From: Corynebacterium felinum
GTDB taxonomy: Bacteria > Actinomycetota > Actinomycetes > Mycobacteriales > Mycobacteriaceae
NCBI RefSeq assembly: GCF_030408755.1
Contig: NZ_CP047209.1
Location: 992,001-1,056,000 of the forward strand
Length of the DNA stretch: 64,000 nucleotides
Direction: 5' to 3'
The position numbers and the translations under genes were made by a program. Shown here one piece after another: positions 1 to 7,846 of this stretch (positions are counted from its first letter, which is position 1; every line of letters starts with the position of its first letter). The notes below the pieces were generated by a model. That model was not told the origin of the DNA. It saw only the letters and a program-made list of their open reading frames with translations, and ran no database searches.

Positions 1-1139
1 AACGTGTTTGCTGGGATGGTGATCGTCTTAGTGAAGGAGCCGTTGTTGATCTCATTCGGCTTGACCTCAAAGCTCAAGGAATGTGCAGAGGAAGACGCAG
101 AAGGGCGAGAACCAGGGACCCATTTATTTGTATCCCAAACAACAATGTAGAGTCCGTCTTTCACCGCGCCACCGGTGTAGCCGCTACCTGTTACCGTGAT
201 CTCGTTATTAACGGTGGAATCGATCAAGTGTGGTGTAGCGCTGAGCTGCAGATCACGAGGATCCTCGGAAGCGACAATCTCGGCGGAAGCTTCCGAAGGT
301 TCAGAGCTACCAGCTGCGTTGGTGGCCACGACTGTTGCTTTGTACGTTTTACCAACAACCAGACCTGAAACGGTGGCGCGTTCTTCGTCCCCATCGACTT
401 TGACCACGATTGGGTCGGTGGAATCAGTTGGGGTCAATGTGACCGTGCTGTGCAGGATTGGTAAGCCGCCATTGCTATTGCGGTACCACTGAACCCGCGC
501 TTGATTACCCCCAATGAACTCCACAAATGGAGCGTTCGGCTGAGCAGGTTTGGTGCGTTCATTAGTCACCGTCAGCGACTGAGAATAGAAGGGGGTGTTG
601 ACCTGAGAATCATTGGTCCATGCGGTGACCTCAACCTTGTAGGTGCCCGCTGGAACGTTGTGAATGTACTCGGTATTGTGCACAGTGTGGGAAGCTTCGC
701 CAACCTGAGCGTTGTTTTGCGCATTTAAAAGTTTCACTGTGTAGTGGTTCGCATCTTCAACCGGTGCCCACCAAGCTACGACGGTTGAGCCGTCGACGCG
801 AACAAAAGCCTCGCGAACAAGTGTTGCGGTGCTATCTTCGTTTTCTTCTTCAGCAGCAGGAGTGTCGGCGGCTTTCTCTGTGCTGGTGGCAGCCTCAGCC
901 TCGGTGTTAGAGTTTTCCGCCGATTCAGCATCTTCTTCGTCGCCAGTGGTGGCGGGAGCTGGGTCAGCGGAAACTGCGTTTTCAGTTTCAACGCCAACGG
1001 AGGAAGAATCACTTACAGGGGTTTCGTCCTGAGAGGAGACATCAGGTTGAGCCAGCGCATTCATCCCTGGGGTGGCCAGCAGCATGGAAACGCCGGTTGC
1101 GGACGCAATGAGTGCACGACGCCATTTCGGAGCATGCAT
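1..1139 (-). CDS. Secreted Ig/fibronectin-like protein, HtaA-like (5' part of gene only)
   Basis: Partial: the C-terminal part lies beyond the left edge. Reading from ATG at 1139 (GAAAGGA about 10 nt upstream), it shows an Arg-containing signal peptide with cleavage near an ALA-QP site (about residue 32). An acidic Ser/Thr/Glu-rich stretch follows (about 35-100), then two fibronectin III-like modules (about 100-190 and 195-290, with WWAPVEDANHYTV and VQWYRNSNGG patterns). Last is the start of an Ig-like domain with ITVTGSGYTGG...DGLYIVVW, a pattern I associate with corynebacterial HtaA/heme-associated surface proteins. DtxR-like boxes upstream fit iron regulation. The HtaA link is inference, because no full HtaA domain is inside the window. 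It may simply be a cell-wall adhesin-like protein. Confidence 0.6.
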   Translation of the reverse strand, partial: MHAPKWRRALIASATGVSMLLATPGMNALAQPDVSSQDETPVSDSSSVGVETENAVSADPAPATTGDEEDAESAENSNTEAEAATSTEKAADTPAAEEENEDSTATLVREAFVRVDGSTVVAWWAPVEDANHYTVKLLNAQNNAQVGEASHTVHNTEYIHNVPAGTYKVEVTAWTNDSQVNTPFYSQSLTVTNERTKPAQPNAPFVEFIGGNQARVQWYRNSNGGLPILHSTVTLTPTDSTDPIVVKVDGDEERATVSGLVVGKTYKATVVATNAAGSSEPSEASAEIVASEDPRDLQLSATPHLIDSTVNNEITVTGSGYTGGAVKDGLYIVVWDTNKWVPGSRPSASSSAHSLSFEVKPNEINNGSFTKTITIPANT

Positions 1140-1174
1140 AAGAAAGCTGATCCTTTCACTAAGAAATAAATAAA

Positions 1175-1213
1175 ACCAAGGTGAGCCTAGCAAGCGTTAG
1201 GTAAGCCTTCCAT
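1175..1213 (-). promoter_or_regulatory. Two putative DtxR iron boxes
   Basis: Two overlapping imperfect matches to the DtxR operator consensus TTAGGTTAGSCTAACCTAA lie about 40-75 bp upstream of the secreted protein start. One is centred near 1184 (AGGTGAGCCTA) and one near 1203 (TTAGGTAAGCC). Each keeps one good half-site and a degenerate partner (11 of 19 positions for the first). The position over the likely promoter suits repression by iron-loaded DtxR. No footprint data are available here; this is motif matching by eye. Confidence 0.4.
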
Positions 1214-1740
1214 TGGATTGAAGTGTGACCTAGCTTTCTTAATGATCATTTGTGTCGTTTAGCAGCTGTGATGCGGGGCGGGTTTGATCTTTAGGTTACC
1301 CTCAACTGGGGCTGTGTTTTGTGTGCAAAAGCACTGGTCATTGTTAAAAATTAGTGTTCGATATAAGCGAAGTTGCTTGTGTGGGCCGGGCGTATATGAA
1401 CAAAAATGTATACATTTCAGCAACCTTGGGTGGCGGCGATCCTTGTGTGCTTGCGGGTGTGTGGGTGTGTTGAATCGTGTGAGGTATGGGTGGTAGTTGG
1501 GGGTAAAAACCATGCTTTCCTTAAATTTTTCTGTGTTAATGGGATTCTTTTTCTTGGTGGTCATGTCCGCTAATGCTTTTGTGCCTACTTTGTGTCGAGG
1601 CTTGGGAAATGGGGATTGTGGTACGGATGGGCGCTTTGGGGTTCCGGTAGTGCTGGGTGGGAATGTGTGGGCTTTTGCGCTGGTACATGTGTGTTGTGGG
1701 TTGGGGTGGATAAGTGGTAAAGGTTCGGGGGGGGGCTTCT

Positions 1741-1841
1741 GTGGAAAATATCAGTTAGAGATAGAGCAAGTGATACCCATAAAACCGCAGGGCAATTTCT
1801 GCTATCTGTGCTGAAACTCTAAGTGTTAGTTTGAATCAATC
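1741..1841 (+). repeat. Dispersed intergenic repeat, copy 1
   Basis: This 101-bp stretch matches the reverse complement of 31003-31104 at roughly 80 percent, by manual alignment. It includes an uninterrupted 23-bp identical core beginning TATCAGTTAGAGATAGAG, a second block AAAACCGCAGG and a third GCTGAAACTCTAA, ending in GAATCAATC. The divergence is concentrated in one central patch (about 1799-1809). It codes for nothing evident. A small palindrome (ATCAAT...ATTGAT, about 1835-1854) and a T6 run follow about ten bases further on, so a small RNA transcribed rightward is possible. Confidence 0.7.
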
Positions 1842-1929
1842 TTTACGTATTGATAGGTGTGTGATTTTTTGGGTGGGTTGGGGCACATAGGCTGCATATA
1901 CCTGCACAACACCCGAGGGAATGAAAAAC

Positions 1930-1954
1930 GGCCCTGGCGAAAAACGTCAGGGCC
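1930..1954 (-). terminator. Rho-independent terminator of the DUF808 gene
   Basis: A ten-base stem GGCCCTGRCG pairs across a five-base A/T loop (one mismatch). On the minus strand it is followed by GTTTTTC. It lies 20 bp past the stop codon of the gene at 1974-2885. Confidence 0.8.
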
Positions 1955-1973
1955 ATCTGCTAAAAAATTATGC

Positions 1974-2885
1974 TCAGTGCTTGTTCTTGCGTGGAATAAG
2001 ATGCATGATCACAACGACGATCGCACCCACGATCAAGCCAGTAATCAGGGAGAAGAAGGTCTCAATCAGCCACATCACAAACCCGCCAAGATGGTGAGCT
2101 TTCTCAGCCAAACCATGCACAAAATGGTAGGGGGCATGCAGACCAAGCTCATCCGCGCCGACTAACAAAATATGGCCACCAACCCACAGCATGGCCAACA
2201 TGCCAATGAAGGCAATCACCGACAAAATTTTTGGCATCGCCTGCACAAGACCCCGCCCGAAACGCCGTGCAGTGGAAGAATCCTTCGCCATCATCTTCAG
2301 ACCAAGATCATCCATTTTTACCAAAAAACCCACAGCGCCATACACCGCAACAGTCACCGCAATAGCCACAGTAAACAGCACCGCAGCCTCCATCCAGATG
2401 CTTTGATCGGCAACCTCATTAAGGCTAATCACCATGATTTCAGCCGACAGAATCAAGTCTGTGGTAATTGCACCGCGCACCAGCGCGTTTTCATCCTTCG
2501 GCCCATCATCGTCCTCCCCATGGTGGTGGCCGGAGATATGCTCCCACACCTTTTCGGCACCCTCAAAGGCCAAATATGTTCCACCGAGCATCAGGATCGG
2601 AGTTAAAAGCCACGGGGCTATCGCATTGAGCAGCAAAGCAATGGGCAAAATGATAATGAGCTTGTTAAACAACGACCCCTTCGTGATCCGCCAAATAATG
2701 GGCAGCTCCCGGGCGGGGGTGACACCTTGGACGAAACGTGGGGTTACGGCGGCGTCATCAATCACCACTCCCGCTGCTTTGGTGGAGGTTTTGGCAGCTG
2801 CTGCCGCCACATCATCAACGCTTGCAGCAGCGGTTTTTGCAATCAGGGCAACGTCGTCAAGCAAGGCTGCGAGGCCACCGGGCAT
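1974..2885 (-). CDS. DUF808 family (YedI-like) inner membrane protein
   Basis: A 303-residue protein with the DUF808 layout. The N-terminus MPGGLAALLDDVALIAKTAA starts a soluble helical stretch (about 1-90). A long hydrophobic region with six to seven membrane segments follows, interrupted near residue 125 by a His/Asp-rich loop (SGHHHGEDDDGPKDENA). The tail is short and basic (IPRKNKH). DUF808/YedI proteins are of unknown function. The His/Asp loop could bind metal, but that is inference. It has its own terminator and stands alone, divergent from the reductase gene at 2993. The family assignment is firm; the function is not. Confidence 0.85.
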   Translation of the reverse strand: MPGGLAALLDDVALIAKTAAASVDDVAAAAAKTSTKAAGVVIDDAAVTPRFVQGVTPARELPIIWRITKGSLFNKLIIILPIALLLNAIAPWLLTPILMLGGTYLAFEGAEKVWEHISGHHHGEDDDGPKDENALVRGAITTDLILSAEIMVISLNEVADQSIWMEAAVLFTVAIAVTVAVYGAVGFLVKMDDLGLKMMAKDSSTARRFGRGLVQAMPKILSVIAFIGMLAMLWVGGHILLVGADELGLHAPYHFVHGLAEKAHHLGGFVMWLIETFFSLITGLIVGAIVVVIMHLIPRKNKH

Positions 2886-2992
2886 AAGGACTCCTCAACT
2901 AAAAAGGGCGGGGGCGAACAAACGCGTTCATTACACAAATATTCCCCTATCTTAATGCGCACATGCACATACTCGTGATAGTTATGGGGACT

Positions 2993-3874
2993 ATGAAGAT
3001 TGCAATTATAGGCGCAGGTGCTGTGGGCTGCTGGTTTGGTGGGTGGCTTTTTCATGAAGGAGCGGATGTCACCCTGATCGCCCGCGGGGCAACATATGAG
3101 CACCTCAGTTGCAATCCAGTGCGACTACTCAGCCCTGAAATAACCCGTGAAGTCGCAGTTCCCGTTGCCGCCAGCCTGAAAGAGGTTGGCGATGTTGACC
3201 TGATTATTGTGGCAACGAAGAGCATCGGTGAGGTTTTCCTCCCCGATTCTATACCCGAGCATGCGGTGGTGATGGTGACTCAAAATTCCGTGGAAATGCC
3301 TCAGCTTGCCTTCGATCGTTTTGGCACGCATCGAGTGATTCCCGCGGTGGTTCGTGGCTTTTTCACCAATCAAGGTCCAGGTATCTGCCACCACGATGGC
3401 AATATTCAGTCGCTGACCTACGGCAGTGTTGATCCGCGCACGCAGCATGTTGTGGAGCAGCTCCACGCGCTGCTTGATCGAACCCCCATCGATTCCGTGG
3501 TCTGCGCGGACATCATGAAAGACGTGTGGATGAAAGCAATGTTTGTCACCACCTTCGGCAGCCTCGGGGCACTGACCGGCAAACCCCTCGGCGAGGTACG
3601 CACCACCTACCGAAAATCCCTTGCGAACCTGATGCACGAAATCTATCTCACCGCACGTGCCCACAACGTCGATCTGCCTGATGACGCCGTCAACCAGGTT
3701 CTCGCATTCGCCGACGCCCAAGACCCGGCGTCGACAAGCTCCATGCAGCGCGACATCATGGCAGGCAAAGAAAGCGAACTTGATGCCCAAGTAGGGGCGG
3801 TGGTGCGCATGGCGCAGCGGGTCGGGCTGGAAGCAGTGGGACACAGGCTGGCACTTGATGCTCTTTCCACTTAA
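2993..3874 (+). CDS. Ketopantoate reductase family oxidoreductase
   Basis: A 293-residue NAD(P)-dependent reductase of the ApbA/PanE family. An N-terminal Rossmann fold carries IIGAGAVGCWFG (residues 4-15), and the C-terminal helical domain has the conserved lysine in MKDVWMKAMFVTTFG and the DXXXSMQRDI motif (SSMQRDIMAGKESELD). I start at 2993 because GGGGA sits 5 nt upstream and the Rossmann motif follows at once; an ATG 30 nt earlier is in frame. PanE makes pantoate for CoA, but the family includes many paralogues, so the exact substrate is open. Its 3' end is only about 20 bp from the TPP riboswitch, yet it is outside that control. Confidence 0.8.
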   Translation: MKIAIIGAGAVGCWFGGWLFHEGADVTLIARGATYEHLSCNPVRLLSPEITREVAVPVAASLKEVGDVDLIIVATKSIGEVFLPDSIPEHAVVMVTQNSVEMPQLAFDRFGTHRVIPAVVRGFFTNQGPGICHHDGNIQSLTYGSVDPRTQHVVEQLHALLDRTPIDSVVCADIMKDVWMKAMFVTTFGSLGALTGKPLGEVRTTYRKSLANLMHEIYLTARAHNVDLPDDAVNQVLAFADAQDPASTSSMQRDIMAGKESELDAQVGAVVRMAQRVGLEAVGHRLALDALST

Positions 3875-3897
3875 ACACCGAATAGGTTAGGCTTAAG

Positions 3898-3982
3898 TCT
3901 CTCTGGGTGCCCCTCGAATACGAGGGTGCTGAGATTACACCGTTTGAACCTGATCTGTGCGTAATGCCAGCGCTAGGGAGAA
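3898..3982 (+). promoter_or_regulatory. TPP riboswitch (THI element)
   Basis: The conserved thiamin pyrophosphate aptamer core is present in order: CTCTGGGTGCCCC, a short variable stem (CTCGAATACGAG), GGGTGCTGAGATTACACC, then GAACCTGATCTGTGCGTAAT and GCCAGCGCTAGGGAGA. The closing P1 stem pairs TCTCTC with GGGAGA. The start codon of ykoE lies 16 nt beyond, and the GAGAGA just downstream could be sequestered together with the ribosome-binding site. Control is therefore probably translational (inference; no clear intrinsic terminator follows). Upstream, TAGGTTAGGCT may hold the -10 element. Confidence 0.95.
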
Positions 3983-3997
3983 AGAGAGATAACCACT

Positions 3998-4576
3998 ATG
4001 AAGTGGCGCACTATTGATATTGTCATCGCACCAGTACTCGGAGCCGCACTCGGCCTGATTTTCTGGGTATGGAACTCCATCGGCGGAGCCTGGTACGAAG
4101 CTGCCAACGCAGTCACCCCAGGTTTCGGCGGCATCGCCGTTGGCATCTGGCTGCTCGGTGGCGTGCTCGGTGGCCTGATTATCCGCAAACCCGGCGCAGC
4201 CATATTCGTTGAAGTTTTTGCCGCCTGTGTGTCTGCGGCGATTGGCAACCAGTGGGGGATTACCACTATTTATTCCGGTCTTGCCCAAGGGTTGGGCGCT
4301 GAGCTGATTTTTGCTCTGTTTATGTATCGTCGTTTCGGGGCTGGGGTGGCAATGCTGTCGGGTGTTGGTGCTGCTTCTGGTGCGTGGTTGTTGGAATTTT
4401 TCCTTTTCGGCAATATTGCAAAGACCTTTGCGTTTAACGCTACGTACTATGTTTCCTTGGCTGTTTCTGGCGCTGTGTTGGCCGGTGTGGTTGGTTTTGT
4501 TGTGGTCAAGGCGTTGGCATCAACGGGTGCGTTGGATCGTTTCGCTGCTGGGCGTGAGCGTACGCAACTGGTTTAA
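3998..4576 (+). CDS. ykoE: YkoE: ECF transporter substrate-specific component for a thiamine precursor
   Basis: A 192-residue very hydrophobic protein with about six membrane segments, matching the YkoE family (MKWRTIDIVIAPVLGAALG; GGLIIRKPGAAIFVEVFAA; LLEFF). YkoE is the S-component of the YkoEDC energy-coupling-factor importer, predicted in other bacteria to carry hydroxymethylpyrimidine or thiamine. The TPP riboswitch immediately before it, and the ECF ATPase and T-component genes after it, support that role strongly. A 227-bp gap separates it from ykoD. The last residues (AAGRERTQLV) are a soluble basic tail. Confidence 0.92.
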   Translation: MKWRTIDIVIAPVLGAALGLIFWVWNSIGGAWYEAANAVTPGFGGIAVGIWLLGGVLGGLIIRKPGAAIFVEVFAACVSAAIGNQWGITTIYSGLAQGLGAELIFALFMYRRFGAGVAMLSGVGAASGAWLLEFFLFGNIAKTFAFNATYYVSLAVSGAVLAGVVGFVVVKALASTGALDRFAAGRERTQLV

Positions 4577-4803
4577 GGCTGCTGGTTTTTTTCAGGCGTC
4601 GTGAAATGCATGCGCGTGATTTTTCTTCAGTCGCGTAGGCTGCTGCGGGGTGCGTGTGGGGAGGTGTTGCTTCCTGCTTTCTGTTGTCGTGGACGTCGGT
4701 GCGATAACGGGGGAGTAGGTGGTGGCGTCGATACGCAATAAGTTCTGCGTGCAGGATGTGCGGGGGCAAGTAGCGTTGGAAAAAATTTTTTGATGAGAGG
4801 TAC

Positions 4804-6264
4804 ATGGGGATGGACGGTGCGGGGCAGGATGAGCCGGGGGTGCATGCGGGTGGCAACACTGCGCGGATTCAGGTGCGTGGGTTGAGCTTTCGGCATGCAA
4901 GTAGGAAAAAGCAAGCGCTAAAAAATCTTCATTTCACCGTTGAGGCGGGGGAGCGGGTGCTGGTGCTCGGGGCGTCGGGTTCGGGAAAATCAACCTTGCT
5001 TGCCGCCCTAGCTGGGGTGTTAGGTGCAGACGAAGGCGAACGCACAGGCGAGATTGTGACAACGGGGATTGTGGGCATGGTGATGCAAGACCCCGACTCC
5101 CAGGTTATTGCTGGAACTGTCGGCGACGATGTGGCGTTTGGGTGCGAAAATCTGTGCATCCCGAGGGAAGAAATCTGGCCGAAAGTGCGCGCTGCCCTCG
5201 ATGCGGTCGGGCTTGACTGTCCCCTTGACCATCCCACCGCTGAGCTGTCTGGCGGGCAAAAACAGCGCCTCGCCCTTGCCGGGGTGATCGCAATGGGCGC
5301 GGATATTATTGTGCTCGATGAACCTACCGCCAACCTCGACCCGCAGGGGGTGCGCGAAGTTGTTGCCGCACTCACGCAGGTAGCGCAGCGTAGTGGTGCA
5401 ACCGTGATCGTGGTTGAGCATCGCGTCGAAACCTGGGCGAAGCTGGCAACGCGTGCACTCGTGCTTGCCGACGGCGTTATCGCCGCCGACGGACCTGTCG
5501 CGGAAGTCACCGCCACACACGGTGCCATGCTGGCCGACCAGGGCGTGTGGATGCCAGGACATGACCCCACATTCCCCCCTGTTGAAAAGATCAGCGCCAC
5601 GACCGACAACGCTGTAACCACCCACGAACTTGAAATCGGCTGGACCAGGCCACAAGCAGTACCGCCGATCACGATCCCGCTGGGGGCATCCACCGTGATC
5701 ACCGGGGCAAACGGTGCCGGAAAAACCACTCTCATGCTCACACTTGCGGGGTTGAAAAAACCACTCGCAGGCAACATCGAGTACCACCCAGACATCACGC
5801 AAGGCCTGGGGCAGGACCTCCACGAGTGGAAATCAGCGCAGCTTGCTCAGCGCATCGGCTACGTCTTCCAAGACCCCGAACACCAATTTGTTGCCCGCAC
5901 CGTCCGCGAAGAATTGTTGGTCGGGGTGCGGCAGAAAAAACTCTTCCGCGCTGCCACCTACACACCCGAGGATGAAGCGAAAGCCGAAGAAATCCTCCAC
6001 CGCCTACGGCTCGAGCACCTCGCTAGGGCCAACCCCTTTACCTTATCGGGCGGGCAAAAACGCCGCCTGTCTGTCGCCACCGCACTGATCAATGCGCCAG
6101 GCCTACTCTTTTTCGACGAACCCACGTTCGGTCAAGACCGCAGCACCTTCATCGAGCTCGTGAGCTTGATGCGCGAGCTCACAAACACCGGTACCACTGT
6201 TATTTCCGTCAGCCACGACGAACTGTTTATCGCCGCCATGGCAGATCAGGAAATCCGACTATGA
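4804..6264 (+). CDS. ykoD: YkoD: double ATPase of the ECF thiamine-precursor transporter
   Basis: A 486-residue protein with two ABC ATPase domains in tandem. The first has Walker A GASGSGKST (about residue 58), signature LSGGQKQR and Walker B IIVLDEPTANLD. The second has GANGAGKTT (about residue 300), signature LSGGQKRR and Walker B LLFFDEPTFGQD. ECF ATPases usually occur as EcfA/EcfA' pairs; the fused form is typical of YkoD. GAGAGG stands just ahead of the ATG at 4804. The gene overlaps ykoC by four bases (ATGA), so the two are translationally coupled. Substrate specificity comes from YkoE. Confidence 0.92.
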   Translation: MGMDGAGQDEPGVHAGGNTARIQVRGLSFRHASRKKQALKNLHFTVEAGERVLVLGASGSGKSTLLAALAGVLGADEGERTGEIVTTGIVGMVMQDPDSQVIAGTVGDDVAFGCENLCIPREEIWPKVRAALDAVGLDCPLDHPTAELSGGQKQRLALAGVIAMGADIIVLDEPTANLDPQGVREVVAALTQVAQRSGATVIVVEHRVETWAKLATRALVLADGVIAADGPVAEVTATHGAMLADQGVWMPGHDPTFPPVEKISATTDNAVTTHELEIGWTRPQAVPPITIPLGASTVITGANGAGKTTLMLTLAGLKKPLAGNIEYHPDITQGLGQDLHEWKSAQLAQRIGYVFQDPEHQFVARTVREELLVGVRQKKLFRAATYTPEDEAKAEEILHRLRLEHLARANPFTLSGGQKRRLSVATALINAPGLLFFDEPTFGQDRSTFIELVSLMRELTNTGTTVISVSHDELFIAAMADQEIRL

Positions 6265-7007
6265 CCAACATCAACACCTTCAACCCGCTTGCCCGGATCA
6301 TCGCCCTTTTTGTCTTCACCACCCCACTGTTACTCAGCGTGGATGCAGTCAGCGCCAGCATTGCACTCGCACTCACCCTCATCGGTGCACCACTCGTGGG
6401 CATGAACTGGAAAGAACTAGGCGCACGAGCATGGCCAATCTTCCTGCTCACCCCCATTGCAGGCATTTCCATGATGTTGTACGGCAGACCGGAAGGAACA
6501 GAGTACTTCTCCTTCCTCTTCGCCCACGTCACAGACAACTCCCTGCAGCTTGGCTTTGCCATCATGTTGCGCGTACTCGCCGTTGCATTACCCGTTGTGG
6601 TCCTTCTGGGCACCATCAACCCCACCGAATTAGGTGATAGCCTGAATCAACAACTCAAACTCCCACCCCGCTTTGTCATCGCCGCAGTGGCCGGCGGGCG
6701 ACTGATCAGCCTTTTTCGCCGCGACTGGGAATCCATGCGCCGCTCTCGCCGCTCCCGCGGCATCGACAGATCCGGCGCATTCATCACACTCACCTTCGGG
6801 CTGCTTGTTGTAGCTTTACGACGGGGAGCAAAACTCGCCACAGCCATGGAAGCCCGCGGCTTCGGGGCCTACCCGAGGAGAACCTATGCACGACAATCCC
6901 ACTGGAATACCCGCGACACTATCCTCATTGTGGTCTGCCTGCTCGCCTCCATCATCGCAATCACCGTGGCAGTAGTCACCGGATACTTCAAGTTTCTCGG
7001 CGCATGA
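6261..7007 (+). CDS. ykoC: YkoC: ECF transporter transmembrane (T) component
   Basis: A 248-residue CbiQ/EcfT-family membrane protein. It has four to five membrane helices plus the cytoplasmic coupling region with the two Ala-Arg-Gly-type motifs: RRSRRSRGID (about residues 158-167) and MEARGFGAY (about 197-205), which dock on the ATPases. The start overlaps the end of ykoD by 4 bp and the end overlaps the kinase-like gene by 4 bp, so ykoD-ykoC-kinase form one coupled unit under the upstream TPP riboswitch. Confidence 0.92.
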   Translation: MTNINTFNPLARIIALFVFTTPLLLSVDAVSASIALALTLIGAPLVGMNWKELGARAWPIFLLTPIAGISMMLYGRPEGTEYFSFLFAHVTDNSLQLGFAIMLRVLAVALPVVVLLGTINPTELGDSLNQQLKLPPRFVIAAVAGGRLISLFRRDWESMRRSRRSRGIDRSGAFITLTFGLLVVALRRGAKLATAMEARGFGAYPRRTYARQSHWNTRDTILIVVCLLASIIAITVAVVTGYFKFLGA

Positions 7008-7549
7008 TCTACCTCATCGATGGGCGCAGCGGCGCCGGAAAAACCACGTATGCGTCCACCTTAGGCCTTGACGTCATCCACCTTGATGATATCTACCCCG
7101 GCTGGTCAGGGCTTGCCGAAGCAAGCCGCATGGTTGCCCGCGACGTCCTCGATCCGATTAACCCCGGGTTTTGGCGCTGGGACTGGGACAATAACTGCCG
7201 TAAAGAATGGGTCGCCCTTCCTCACCGCACTGACTTTGTGATCGAAGGAGTAGGGGCGATCACCGAAGAAAACATTCACGCCGCCTACCACTATTCCCTA
7301 CATCACGCCAAGCAAATGCGCGACGTCACACAACACCAAGGCACAGTAGCATTGTCCCCTGCAGAACTGAGCGCCCACTGCCGACTGATTGTGCTCGAAC
7401 TCGATGCCGATGAACGCAAACGTCGCGCGCTTCGCCGCGACCCCGACTACGCCGAGTACTGGCACATGTGGGCAGCACAAGAAGACATACACATGGCCAC
7501 AGTGGGCGAATTAGCGACACGTTATCCCATCGAGTTCCTCAGCACATGA
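7004..7549 (+). CDS. P-loop kinase-like protein coupled to ykoC
   Basis: A 181-residue protein with an N-terminal Walker A motif DGRSGAGKTT (about residues 6-15), a possible substrate-binding acidic motif HLDDIYPGW, and a C-terminal Arg-rich lid (DERKRRALRRDPDY). The pattern suits uridine-kinase/shikimate-kinase-like small-molecule kinases. The ATG overlaps the ykoC stop by 4 bp, so it belongs to the TPP-controlled operon. That suggests phosphorylation of an imported thiamine precursor or salvage of a related nucleoside, but this is inference from context. The motif H(X)n resembles no ThiD signature, and I do not recognise a characterised orthologue. Confidence 0.75.
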   Translation: MIYLIDGRSGAGKTTYASTLGLDVIHLDDIYPGWSGLAEASRMVARDVLDPINPGFWRWDWDNNCRKEWVALPHRTDFVIEGVGAITEENIHAAYHYSLHHAKQMRDVTQHQGTVALSPAELSAHCRLIVLELDADERKRRALRRDPDYAEYWHMWAAQEDIHMATVGELATRYPIEFLST

Positions 7550-7846
7550 CACAAAACCCTTGAAATTACAGCGATTGACAAGAGCCAAGCGAGGTGCCAG
7601 CTGAAAACAATGGTGCATCAACGGGGGTAGTGCAATCGCTCAAGATGAGGAAACAAAGTGGTGGGGCGACACTGCGGGGGTGTTGATGTTTAATGGCTAA
7701 CTTATTTAACTTCACATGATGTGGGTCACCCTATAGGATGTGCTTCAAAGCACAAGTATCAGATCCTCCATATCTACATTCACCAGCAAAACCCGCAGGT
7801 GAGTAAACCGGATCGAAATACACCACATCGACGAAAGGTCTGCTTA

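Larger units (their letters stand above)
1140..1973. other. Intergenic region of about 830 bp with no convincing gene
   Basis: Several short open frames occur, but none has a ribosome-binding site with a protein-like composition. The region holds the putative DtxR boxes, one copy of the dispersed intergenic repeat (1741-1841) and the terminator of the DUF808 gene (1930-1954). The stretch 1260-1735 is G/T-skewed on the + strand and I see nothing specific in it. Confidence 0.6.
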
